From NCBI RefSeq assembly GCF_014705715.1, contig NZ_JACXLC010000001.1:292457-356456 (forward strand): 64,000 nt of DNA, given 5' to 3'. Position 1 is the first letter of the stretch. Each line of letters begins with the position of its first letter. The notes under the pieces were generated by a model that was not told the origin of the DNA, did not search any database, and saw nothing but the letters and a program-made list of their open reading frames with translations. Below are positions 51,009 to 59,860 of this stretch, piece by piece. The DNA is from Erythrobacter rubeus (lineage in GTDB: Bacteria > Pseudomonadota > Alphaproteobacteria > Sphingomonadales > Sphingomonadaceae). Position numbers and translations under genes: made by a program.

Positions 51009-53668
51009 CAGAAAGATACCCGAGCGCCGAACCAATAGGTCGAGGGTTCGCGTATGGCAGACTCGCGATTGGCTTCCCGACCCTGAAACGTCTCGAAGGA
51101 CTCGCTGGTTACATTCTCGCCCGCGGCGAAGACCTCGAAGTTTTCAAGCAACCTGTAGCCAACTTGGAAATCTAGCGTCCAACGATCATCCTGAAACAGG
51201 TCGAATTCACCATCACCAAGCACGTCCACGCCTTGTGAGGGCATGCCTTCGTTTACGGAGAACAGCTGCTCTCCGGTGTAACTCCAGGCGATGCGCGCGG
51301 TAAGCCGCCCGGATTGGTAATAGGGAGAAACCGTCGCGATGTAGTCCGGCTGTTGGAACAGCGGGAGAACCTGGCCTTCGCGTCCTGGAACGTCCTCCAA
51401 ATCGCCATCGATATAGGCAAAGTTGGCGAGAAGCCCGAAGCCCGAAAGAAATCCGGGTAGATAGCTGAAGCGGTGATCGATTTGAGCCTCGAAGCCCAGG
51501 ATACTGGCCTTACCTGCATTTTGCGGCTGAGAAATCTCAACCTCGTCAAAGGTGATACCGCCGAAGGTCGCATCATCTAATGTGACCGATCCACCAAAGA
51601 CCGGATCGGCAATGTCTTTATAAAAGCCAGCAATCGCGAAAACCGAATTGGCATCCGGATACCATTCGAGCGAGATGTCGAAATTGTCGGAACGAAATGG
51701 ACGCAACTGCGGATTTCCACGATCGACATCGCCCATGGTCACCTGCGTAGGCGAGATGATATCCTCGTTTTCAAAGTCAATCTCGGTGAACCCGGCGAGC
51801 TGACGCAGGAGCGGACGTCCGAGCGACTGTCCATAAGACGCGCGAACCAGCAAGGCATCGCCGGGCTCCCAGCGAATCTGCGCAGAGGGCAAGAAATCGC
51901 TGTACTCGTTTGTCTCGACAAGCTCCGAAAGAGTTCGGTCGCTTGCATTGAATAGAGCCGCCGTTGATCTTGTATCCGTCCATTCGACACGAAAGCCGGC
52001 GATCAAGCTAACCCGGCCAATATCCAACTGCCCGAGCAGATAGGCCGCAAGGACGTCCTCGCTAACTTGAAAATCGGACTCGCCTGCATCGTCGATGGAA
52101 GCTGCCTCGTTGAAGAAGAGCGCACCTGGGTTTGCGGCGACAAAAGCCTCGCCGGTAACAGGGTTTATCGTTGGCCCGATCGGCAGACCAAAAACGGTCC
52201 CACCATCGATCCCGAGGTTGAGATCGGCAAGAGTGGCGCCGTCGAGGGGGCCGCCCGGCGTCGCTTCGAATTGGTTCTCGTCACGATCATTCAGAGCGCT
52301 TGTCGTCCGATATTTGAAACCGCCTTGGACGAAGCCTCCAAAGCCGTTGTCACCAAATGAGTGACGGATATTGAGCTGGTACTGCTCCGTATCGCTCACG
52401 GTTCGAGTAGGTTCTATGTCGATCTCATCGAATTCGAAACTCGCTGGATCATTAAACGCTGCTGCATCTTGGGGTGTGGCGAACGGTCGGGAGAGGGTAA
52501 AATCGGCGGTCGAGGGGAAATTGACCGAATTGAAGGACCATTCGCGCACCAGCTCGTTGGACTCGCCGCGCGAATAGCTGGCAGACGCATCGACAAACCA
52601 CGGACCGTCCCGAAATTCGAATCCACCGACGAAGAAATAGAATTCCTCCGTTTCGTTATCGACGTCGAGCTCCTTTTCGTTCTCGACGGCCTCGTTAAAG
52701 AAGACCTCGGGGGATATGGAGACCACGTTTTCGAAATTGTCGGCGAAGTTGTACTCCGTCTGAAGCGAAACGTTGTCCTCCTCGCTTTCATTGTACAGTC
52801 CCGTGATGAACAAACGCGCGCCGGGGGTCGGTTGCCATTCGAGGGTCGAATTGACAGCCCAGCGTTCGATATCTCGCTGCCCGCTTTCAAGCCGCTGCCC
52901 TTCACAGAATTGCAAGTCTTCGGCCACCTCGCCCGGATCACCCGCGGCAAAGCGCCAGTCGTCGCACTGGTTGAGGACAACTGGTAGGGTTTGCTGGAAG
53001 TAACTTCCTGCAACTGCAAGGCCCCACTGCCCGTCGGCTCCGAACCGAACGGTCCCTCGCCCACGGATATCCAGCGGAAAGCTCTCATTGATCGTAATCG
53101 CGTCGTCGCTTCGTATTGCTTCAAATTGTCTGGTCGTTCCGCCCAAAGCTCGGAAATCGAACGTAGTCCCTTCAAAATCGAACGGACTGAGCGGGATTAC
53201 ATTCACCGTCCCACCAATCGCATTGGCATCAAGATCGGGCGTAAGCGTCTTGTAGACTTCGACGACCGATGCCGCGTTCGAAGGGAGAAGATCCAGCGCG
53301 ATGGCGCGATCGCCTTGGGTCGAGATGATCTCCTGTCCAGCAATCGTGACATTGTTGAGCTCAGGCTGAATGCCGCGAACGGTCACGAACTGGCTGCGAA
53401 AACCTCTCGCTGCAGACTGCTGGATGGAAAGCCCAGGCAGGCGATTGAGGGTCTCGGAGATGTCTTGGTCCGGAAAGCTTTCGATCGTTTCGCGTTCGAT
53501 GACGTCTCTGATATTTATCGCCTCGCGTTTTCGGTCGATGGCGGTCTCATCGGCGCGCTGAGCCGTTACGATGATAGTGCTCTCGCTTTCCTGCGCAAGA
53601 GCGTTCGAAGCAGTTGTAATATAGACAACTGCGATCCCTCCCCAGGCGAGCGTGCAGGTAGTGCGCAT
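51008..53668 (-). CDS. TonB-dependent receptor (TIGR01782-like), coupled to PhoD
   Basis: An 886-residue receptor with a signal peptide (WGGIAVVYITTASNALA), a short TonB box region (STIIVTAQRADETAIDRKRE), a plug (INIRDVIERETIESFPDQDISETLNRLPG, and RGFRSQFVTVRGIQPELNN) and a barrel ending in GARVSF. The plug style matches the large receptor group of sphingomonads and caulobacters used for carbohydrates and other nutrients. GGAGGGAGG precedes the start on the minus strand. The stop overlaps the PhoD start. Three TGACTGT words lie in the 230 bases upstream, with no recognised meaning. Confidence 0.9.
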   Translation of the reverse strand: MRTTCTLAWGGIAVVYITTASNALAQESESTIIVTAQRADETAIDRKREAINIRDVIERETIESFPDQDISETLNRLPGLSIQQSAARGFRSQFVTVRGIQPELNNVTIAGQEIISTQGDRAIALDLLPSNAASVVEVYKTLTPDLDANAIGGTVNVIPLSPFDFEGTTFDFRALGGTTRQFEAIRSDDAITINESFPLDIRGRGTVRFGADGQWGLAVAGSYFQQTLPVVLNQCDDWRFAAGDPGEVAEDLQFCEGQRLESGQRDIERWAVNSTLEWQPTPGARLFITGLYNESEEDNVSLQTEYNFADNFENVVSISPEVFFNEAVENEKELDVDNETEEFYFFVGGFEFRDGPWFVDASASYSRGESNELVREWSFNSVNFPSTADFTLSRPFATPQDAAAFNDPASFEFDEIDIEPTRTVSDTEQYQLNIRHSFGDNGFGGFVQGGFKYRTTSALNDRDENQFEATPGGPLDGATLADLNLGIDGGTVFGLPIGPTINPVTGEAFVAANPGALFFNEAASIDDAGESDFQVSEDVLAAYLLGQLDIGRVSLIAGFRVEWTDTRSTAALFNASDRTLSELVETNEYSDFLPSAQIRWEPGDALLVRASYGQSLGRPLLRQLAGFTEIDFENEDIISPTQVTMGDVDRGNPQLRPFRSDNFDISLEWYPDANSVFAIAGFYKDIADPVFGGSVTLDDATFGGITFDEVEISQPQNAGKASILGFEAQIDHRFSYLPGFLSGFGLLANFAYIDGDLEDVPGREGQVLPLFQQPDYIATVSPYYQSGRLTARIAWSYTGEQLFSVNEGMPSQGVDVLGDGEFDLFQDDRWTLDFQVGYRLLENFEVFAAGENVTSESFETFQGREANRESAIREPSTYWFGARVSF

Positions 53669-53970
53669 GTGCCAAGCCTCCCTCCAATCGAAGTCGGTCC
53701 TTGACTAGAGAATGACTGTTACCGCTTGCGCACAGTTCCATTTCGATGGGATGAAAATTGTGACTGTTCTGGTAATAATCGAAGAGCGGGAGTCACCGTC
53801 CATTTGCTTATCAAACTGGAAACCAACTGACTGTGCAACAAACTAATTGAAAGGTGTTGGATGTCAGAGCGTGACGAGCGCAGCTTAGGCCTTAGAGAGC
53901 GATGGTTCGCTACGTAAGCAGGGCAGGGCCGCTAACGGTAAACCTCCATCAAACCCTTTCTATATTGCAG

Positions 53971-53987
53971 TTGCAAATCATTCGCAA
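53971..53987. promoter_or_regulatory. Fur-type box 1
   Basis: TTGCAAAT and ATTCGCAA flank a single C, an inverted repeat with one mismatch. The sequence fits alphaproteobacterial Fur sites of the TTGCRAATnATTYGCAA kind. It lies 55 bases upstream of the TonB receptor start in a region that is otherwise free of genes (53669-54042). Confidence 0.6.
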
Positions 53988-54007
53988 ATTATGCAATCAT
54001 CTTGAAA

Positions 54008-54024
54008 TTGCGAATCTTTCGCAA
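54008..54024. promoter_or_regulatory. Fur-type box 2
   Basis: TTGCGAAT and TTTCGCAA flank a C, again one mismatch, 20 bases after box 1 and 18 bases before the TTG start. Two close copies should give tight iron repression of the whole receptor-PepSY operon. Confidence 0.6.
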
Positions 54025-54042
54025 GTTCTGGAAGGGCCGATT

Positions 54043-56133
54043 TTGGATCAGGCATTCATATTTTTGGGCGCAAGCGCACTACTCGCTTCGCTTTGCTTGC
54101 ACGTGCAGGCGCATGCGCAGGACGCGCCTTCGTCCGACGATATCTCGGTCGGGAAGGAAGCTGCGACAACTGACGAGATCGTCGTGCGAGGCCAGAGGCT
54201 GCAGCGGACCGAATTCGAAACTGCGACCTCGGTATCGGTATTCACGGGCGATGATTTGCAGGCTCTGCCCTACGCAAACGATGTCGAAGATGTTCTCGAG
54301 CGAATTCCGAACATCGTTCAACCGGCGCCTGCGCAACCCGTCATCATCCGCGGTGTGGATACAAACGGCGCGCTCGTCGGAGGCTTTGCCTTTTCCGCTG
54401 GCCCGCGGCCCCGGGTTACGACCGTCGTCGATGGGTATTCGTCAGGCTTTTTCGAATACGTTTTTGGTGCGACGTCCGTTTACGATATCAAGCAGATTGA
54501 GGTCTTCCGGGGGCCTCAAACAACAACGCAAGGCGCAAACGCAATTGGTGGCGCTATCTTCGTTTACACAAACGATCCGACATTCGAAACTGAGGCAGGC
54601 GCATTAGTCGAGGTCGGCAATCTGGATAGTCTCCAAAGCGCTGGATATGTGTCCGGGCCACTCATCGATGACCAATTGGCAGGCCGGCTGACCGTTGATT
54701 ACCGCCGCACCGACTCTGCTACCGACTATTCAGATAATGACAGTTCGCTGGATCTGGATGAACTGGAAGCGGTCACGCTGCGTGGCAAACTGCTCTGGAC
54801 CCCATCAGCGCTTCCCGATCTCGAGGCCAAGCTGACCCTGTCTTACGCCGAAGGCAATCGGCCAACCGATGAATCGGTGATCGAACCGTTCGACGATCGC
54901 ATGTCAGTGCCTTTTTTCGGTACGCTGGAGACATTTGACGCTGTTACTGCCATTGTGGATGTCGCCTACGACTTTAACGATAGTCTACGCCTGACAAACC
55001 AGTTCGCCGTATCCGATTATGACCAGATCCTATTCAACACAGAGTTCGGGAACGACGAAGACGTTTTCGCAACCACGTCCGGAACGCGGGTCAGCAACGA
55101 GACCATCCTGACGTATGACCCGGCGGGCGGATCGCTTAGGGGTCTTGCGGGCCTGTTCTACATCCATCAGAATCAGCCCCAAACGATTTTCTTCGTCGGC
55201 GAGGAGACAATATCGGACGAGCAGGAAAGCATCGGACTGTTCGTGAAAGGCGAATACGACATCACCGATCGGCTCGAACTGTCGGCGGGCTTACGCTATC
55301 AGCGCGATGAACAAACCCGCGAGGGTGTTATCTTCTTCGCTCCGATCGATTTCGAGGCGGAGTTCGATGCGTTCTTGCCGAAGGCGGAATTGGCCTACGA
55401 TGTTTCGGAAAATGTCCGTGTCGGCGTATCCGCAAGCCGTGGTTTCAACCCCGGAGGCGTCACGGTCGACTCTTTCACGGGTGAGATACTGGAATTTGAC
55501 GAAGAGACGGTTTGGACTTTCGATGCCTTTGCGCGGACCGTCCTTCTGGATGGCCGTCTAACACTTAACGGGAACATCTTCTTTTCGGACTACGACAATT
55601 TCCAGACGGTATCGATTGTCGGGTTCGATGAGACGCTCGGCCTCGGGACGCCACTTTTCAACATCGCCAATGTCGACGGCGCGCAAACCTACGGTCTGGA
55701 GATGACCGCGGAATACAAGGTTACCGATCGCCTTGAACTCTTCGGCAGCCTCGGCCTGCTGGAAGCTGAGTTTCGGCAACTGGTCTCGCCCGGCCAGTTC
55801 GGCACGTTCGAATTCGGTGCAGCACCGGGCATAACCGGATTTGCTGGAGCTTCTTTCGATGCCACGTCAAAGCTGCGCCTCTCGGGGCAGGTACGCTACG
55901 TCGATTCCTACTTCAGCACCGGCGATAATGTCCCGGTGAACGAGGTTGACTCTTATGCTGTCGTGGATGTGAACGCTCGATACGATCTTGGCCGCGTAAC
56001 GCTTTACGCATTTGCCGAGAATCTATTCGATAGCGATATCGAAACCGATCTGGCTCTCGACGCACCGGTTCCTTTCGCGACCCTCGCCGATCCCATCCGT
56101 TTCGGTGTTGGTCTGCAAGTGGCGTTTGAGTGA
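54043..56133 (+). CDS. TonB-dependent iron-chelate receptor
   Basis: A 696-residue receptor. The TTG at 54043 is taken as start: GGAAGG lies six bases upstream, and it directly begins the signal peptide (AFIFLGASALLASLCLHVQA). The plug reads TATSVSVFTGDDLQALPYAND, then NIVQPAPAQPVIIRGVDTNG and IEVFRGPQTTTQGANAIGG. The barrel ends GVGLQVAFE. Earlier in-frame starts would put the Fur boxes inside the coding sequence. The operon partner PepSY protein supports iron-siderophore uptake. Confidence 0.88.
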   Translation: MDQAFIFLGASALLASLCLHVQAHAQDAPSSDDISVGKEAATTDEIVVRGQRLQRTEFETATSVSVFTGDDLQALPYANDVEDVLERIPNIVQPAPAQPVIIRGVDTNGALVGGFAFSAGPRPRVTTVVDGYSSGFFEYVFGATSVYDIKQIEVFRGPQTTTQGANAIGGAIFVYTNDPTFETEAGALVEVGNLDSLQSAGYVSGPLIDDQLAGRLTVDYRRTDSATDYSDNDSSLDLDELEAVTLRGKLLWTPSALPDLEAKLTLSYAEGNRPTDESVIEPFDDRMSVPFFGTLETFDAVTAIVDVAYDFNDSLRLTNQFAVSDYDQILFNTEFGNDEDVFATTSGTRVSNETILTYDPAGGSLRGLAGLFYIHQNQPQTIFFVGEETISDEQESIGLFVKGEYDITDRLELSAGLRYQRDEQTREGVIFFAPIDFEAEFDAFLPKAELAYDVSENVRVGVSASRGFNPGGVTVDSFTGEILEFDEETVWTFDAFARTVLLDGRLTLNGNIFFSDYDNFQTVSIVGFDETLGLGTPLFNIANVDGAQTYGLEMTAEYKVTDRLELFGSLGLLEAEFRQLVSPGQFGTFEFGAAPGITGFAGASFDATSKLRLSGQVRYVDSYFSTGDNVPVNEVDSYAVVDVNARYDLGRVTLYAFAENLFDSDIETDLALDAPVPFATLADPIRFGVGLQVAFE

Positions 56134-56441
56134 TGGAGACGAGTGCTCAAAGCCAGGCGCCCTCACGCAAACTGACCACATCGCTGGTACTCCGGTGGGT
56201 CTTGGCCGGACCTATGGCCATTATATTTGCTGTTGTCTCGATGGCGGCCATGCCGGTTTGGTTTCCCAGAGGAGCCGCCGGTGTAGACCATCTCGCTTTC
56301 GCGTTGATTTCACTGCCCGCGTGGTGGGCGCTCGCCTTCTTCTATGTTCTTCTTGAGGAAAACATGCCGCGCGCTGCGATCGTGTTGATTGCCGCCACGT
56401 TGGTGAAGGCGGCAATCGCCCACAGTTCGGGCGGTTGGTAG
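56133..56441 (+). CDS. Small membrane protein, DUF3649-like (iron-uptake operon)
   Basis: A 102-residue protein with three hydrophobic segments (WVLAGPMAIIFAVVSMAAMP, HLAFALISLPAWWALAFFYV, AAIVLIAATLVKAAIA). The order receptor, small protein, PepSY, small protein is typical of iron operons in which DUF3649 and DUF3325 proteins occur. The ATG overlaps the receptor stop (TGATG). The family name is inferred from context and size. Confidence 0.65.
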   Translation: METSAQSQAPSRKLTTSLVLRWVLAGPMAIIFAVVSMAAMPVWFPRGAAGVDHLAFALISLPAWWALAFFYVLLEENMPRAAIVLIAATLVKAAIAHSSGGW

Positions 56442-56468
56442 GCGCGCAAGGAACGAGAGGCACAAGCC

Positions 56469-58055
56469 ATGATCACACTTTCACAAGCACGCACCAAACG
56501 TCTTCTCGCCGTCCATGGGTGGTCCGGCACCATATTGGGCCTCGTGCTCTATGTCGTGATCGTAACGGGTGCTGTCGCCGTCATGGCCATGGAGATTGGG
56601 CGCTGGTCGGCGGGTGGTCAGGACGCAGGCGACGCGCTGGGACCTGGCCTGCACGAGCGCGTGACCGCCATCGCTCAGACCGTGAAACCCGAATATTCCG
56701 AGGACGTCAGTATCTACCCCAATTCGGCGGGGCACTTAATCGTCTTCTTTCATACTCATGCCATGAACGCATCGGGCGTTCCTGATGATCTGGGTCAGAT
56801 GGTTGAGATCGTTCCCTCGACCGGCGAAGAAATCATGCGGCGGGAAGGGTATGGCTCAGAGCTCTTCGGGACCGACCCGCTGAGCGCGCTTGATCACTTT
56901 ATTATCGATCTGCACGTCAATCTTCATTTGCCGGAACCTTGGGGCCTGTACGCGACAGGAATTCTTGGACTGGTCATGTTTCTTGCCGCCGGGACAGGGC
57001 TTCTGGTTCACCGTCACCTGCTGAAGGATATCTTCGTCGCCCCGCGATACAGCGGCGCCTTGCTACACAAGCGAGATCGCCACGTACTCGCAGGAAGCTG
57101 GAGCCTGATCTTCGCCTTCGTGTTGGCGTTTACCGGATCGTTCCTGAGCTTCGCTGGTGCCCTTGGCCTGCCTATCGTCGCGAAAACCGCCTTTGGTGGT
57201 GATCAGATTGCGATGTTTTCAACGATGCTGGGAGAGATGCCGGAAGGTGATGAGACGCCTACACCTCTTGGCGATCTTGATCGCATTGTGGTCGACTCGA
57301 CTGCGAGAGCTGGCACCGTTCCCGATTTTATCGCGATCAGCCACTATGGCCGCGCGGACGCAATCGTGACAACCACTCACGCTCCCGTTGAAGGAAGCAT
57401 CGAAGCCCAGAATCTCGTTTACAGCGGTGCCAACGGCGAGTTCCTGAATACCAAACCCGTGCTAGGCACCGTACCGTCAGCAGGCAATGTCGGCTTCAAC
57501 CTTATGAGTGCGCTTCACTACGGTTCCTTTGCAGGCCTTATCTCCAAATTCGTCTGGGTTTCGCTTGGCTTTGCCATGGCTTTCGTCACCCTGAGCGGTA
57601 TGCGCCTTTGGGTTCAGCGGCGCGCAGAAAACCGTCTTTGGCGCGGGTTTGGGCGCGTCATCACTGTAATGGGATACGGATTGCCTATCGCTTTGACGGG
57701 AGCTGCCCTTGGCTTCTTCGTCGGCGTGCCGACTGACGCGATGCAAATGACGACGACGCTTGGCTTTATAGTGGGTTGCCTTCCCCCCATCGCGCTGGGC
57801 TTCTTGGCTCGGTTGGACGAGGCCAATCTGGCGCGTCTCTATCGGCAAATGCTTGGCACTTTGCTATTGCTGCTTCCAGTCTTGCGAATGGTAACGATGG
57901 GTGATGGCTGGGGTATAATTACGCCCATCGATCCGGTTGTGGTTATGTTGGACCTCATATTCGGCATCGCTGGCGCATCGTGTCTGAAGCCGCTTCGGCT
58001 ATGGCGCGGTAGAACGATCGAAGTCGCTCAAGAAGCCACTGTTCCGGCGGAGTAG
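56469..58055 (+). CDS. PepSY-associated membrane protein (siderophore-iron reductase type)
   Basis: A 528-residue inner-membrane protein with the PepSY_TM layout: an N-terminal segment preceded by LLAVHGWSGTILGLVLYVV, a periplasmic domain with LHVNLHLPEPWGLYATGILGLVMF, further segments around LAGSWSLIFAFVLAFTGSFLSF, and KFVWVSLGFAMAFVTLSGMRLW. The conserved His residues in the helices (VHGWSG, HVNLHL and ALHYGSF) could bind haem, as proposed for ferric-siderophore reductases of the FoxB/PepSY group. It is in the Fur-controlled receptor operon. Confidence 0.88.
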   Translation: MITLSQARTKRLLAVHGWSGTILGLVLYVVIVTGAVAVMAMEIGRWSAGGQDAGDALGPGLHERVTAIAQTVKPEYSEDVSIYPNSAGHLIVFFHTHAMNASGVPDDLGQMVEIVPSTGEEIMRREGYGSELFGTDPLSALDHFIIDLHVNLHLPEPWGLYATGILGLVMFLAAGTGLLVHRHLLKDIFVAPRYSGALLHKRDRHVLAGSWSLIFAFVLAFTGSFLSFAGALGLPIVAKTAFGGDQIAMFSTMLGEMPEGDETPTPLGDLDRIVVDSTARAGTVPDFIAISHYGRADAIVTTTHAPVEGSIEAQNLVYSGANGEFLNTKPVLGTVPSAGNVGFNLMSALHYGSFAGLISKFVWVSLGFAMAFVTLSGMRLWVQRRAENRLWRGFGRVITVMGYGLPIALTGAALGFFVGVPTDAMQMTTTLGFIVGCLPPIALGFLARLDEANLARLYRQMLGTLLLLLPVLRMVTMGDGWGIITPIDPVVVMLDLIFGIAGASCLKPLRLWRGRTIEVAQEATVPAE

Positions 58056-58057
58056 CA

Positions 58058-58324
58058 ATGACGCTCATCCTGTCCATTCTCGCGGTCGCATTCAGCCTTA
58101 TCGGAGTTTTTTGCCTAATGCTCCGCGATCCAAAGAGACGGCGAAGTTTCGGGATGGTCGCAGACCCAAGACAAGATGCGCTACGCCCGTTTCTGGTCGC
58201 TTTCACGATCCTGCCAAGTATTGTGCTGCTGGCGCTCGGTGATGCAGCGGCATTCTTTGTCTGGTTCGCTGCTATAACGGTTTTAGGATGGCTGCTTGTT
58301 ATTGCGCCCTTGTCGCGAACGTAG
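58058..58324 (+). CDS. Small membrane protein, DUF3325-like
   Basis: An 88-residue protein with three hydrophobic segments (LILSILAVAFSLIGVFCLML, FLVAFTILPSIVLLALG, FFVWFAAITVLGWLLVIAP). It begins two bases after the PepSY stop and ends the iron-uptake operon. Size and place fit the DUF3325 proteins that accompany PepSY genes; the function is unknown. Confidence 0.65.
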   Translation: MTLILSILAVAFSLIGVFCLMLRDPKRRRSFGMVADPRQDALRPFLVAFTILPSIVLLALGDAAAFFVWFAAITVLGWLLVIAPLSRT

Positions 58325-58398
58325 CTAGAAGCTCGCGAAGATGTCGTCAGACTAAATACATCTGTTGCGAAATGAGGCGGCGAGGGTACGGCGTACAC

Positions 58399-59109
58399 AT
58401 GGCTCGGCACCGCAAATCAGCGAGTCCGCTCAAGCGCTTCAACTCATTGTCCGAGGTCATTCGGCTTGTGGTGATGATGTATATCCGTTTTCCGCTGAGC
58501 TTGCGGAACGACGAGGATCTGCTGTCCAGGCGCGGTATCGACATTGGCCATGAGAAGGTTCGTTTCTAGTGGAACAAATTTGCTCACATGCTCGCAGCGG
58601 ATATCACTTGGCAGCGGATTAACCGGATGCACGGCCTCAGGCAGTGGCGCTGGCAACGCGATGAGATGTTTGTGAAGATCAATGGAGAGCCCCACTACCT
58701 CCGGCGAGCGATCGACCTAAAGGGCGAGGTGCTCGAACGCTATGTTACCAAGAAACGAGACAAGAAAGCGGCTCAGCGCTTCATGAAGAAGGCGCTGAAG
58801 AACCACGGACTGGTCGAGGCAATCACCACCGATGGCCTGCCATCCTACAAAGCTGCCTTGAGCGAACTTGGAAACCAAGATCGCCAAGAAATCGGTCGCT
58901 GGGCGAACAACCGGGTGGAGAATTCACACTTACCATTCAGGCGACGAAAACGGGTGATGCAGCGCTTCAGGAGGATGAAGTCTCTCCGGAAGTTCGCTTC
59001 CGTCCTTGCCAACGTCCACAACCACTTCAGCTCCGACCGTCACCTCATCGACCGACAGACATATAAGACCACCCGCTCCGCAGCTCTAGCGGAGACGAGT
59101 TCGCGTTAA
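58399..59109 (+). mobile_element. IS6-family transposase, inactivated by an amber codon
   Basis: A 236-codon frame reads as a full IS6-type DDE transposase if one TAG (58567-58569) is read as Trp: FPLSLRNDEDLLSRRGIDIG, then VRF-stop-WNKFAHML, WRWQRDEMFVKINGE, ITTDGLPSYKAAL and GRWANNRVENSHLPFRRR. The TAG replaces the Trp seen in relatives. A degenerate left end resembling CTGTTGCGAAA is visible at 58361-58374; the right end is less clear (near 59126). It is probably immobile by itself. It is the boundary between the iron operon and the next gene-poor stretch. Confidence 0.8.
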
Positions 59110-59860
59110 AATGACAACACCCGCCAGAAGACTGTAACAGTCCAGTCTGGTCAGTCGTCTCCACTTTCCGATTCAGGGACCGTTATTCCGAGTACAAGAA
59201 GCACGAGGTTTGCCGCAGTCTAAGTGGAGGCAGACTACTCCAACAGGTCAGTCGCTGCTGTCGGCGAATATCGCGTAGCACTGTACGTCTGATACGAGCG
59301 CAGTCGTAGGATCAGTAAATGCGGCGCGGTCGATCCTGATCTAAAGCTACTCGGGATGCATGGAGATCTTGCGCAAACCGTTCGCTCAACCTCTTTTGCA
59401 GGTGCACGCAGGTCAAGGTGGCATGCCGATCTTCCCCGTGGCGTGCGTGCTTGCTGACATACCGGCAGAAGCGCCTCCTCAAACAGTCTAAGGATTGCAA
59501 TTTCGGGTGTAGATCGGCGTAAGTGCCCCTCCGTTTCCGCCAAACAGACTCCCGGCGAAGACAGTGGTCTTAGCCTCACGAATTCTCTCTGTTTCGCGAG
59601 CATGTTCCGTGGGTCTTTGCGCACAGGATCCCATTCGCTATACTCTCGACCACGGCGCCAAATGTCTCGGCTGCCTAGCCGGGATCAGGTGAAGGATGCA
59701 GATGTGTACGGGCAGCTGGCGTTTCGATTTGGACAGCCATACCCAAAGAACCGCCGGCGCCCAATAAGAGTCTAAAAGATTTGCTAAAGCTAAGATGCTA
59801 CTTTAGCTTTCTGCGCATACTCAAATAAAATCCCCTCGGACCCTTATCCGCCTGTCGACG
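59110..59860. other. Gene-poor intergenic stretch after the IS6 remnant
   Basis: About 750 bases with no convincing gene. A 129-residue minus-strand frame (59235-59624) has an implausible composition and no start signal. The last 100 bases are AT-rich and may hold the promoter of the downstream methyltransferase gene. Confidence 0.6.

Noticed and set aside
53705..53840. Three TGACTGT words upstream of the second TonB receptor as a Pho box
   Set aside because: The words are irregularly spaced (not 11 bases apart) and differ from CTGTCAT, so they do not make a PhoB site.
59235..59624. 129-residue minus-strand frame in the gene-poor stretch
   Set aside because: No start signal, no recognised domain, and an Arg/Ser/Pro/Leu-rich composition expected of random frames.
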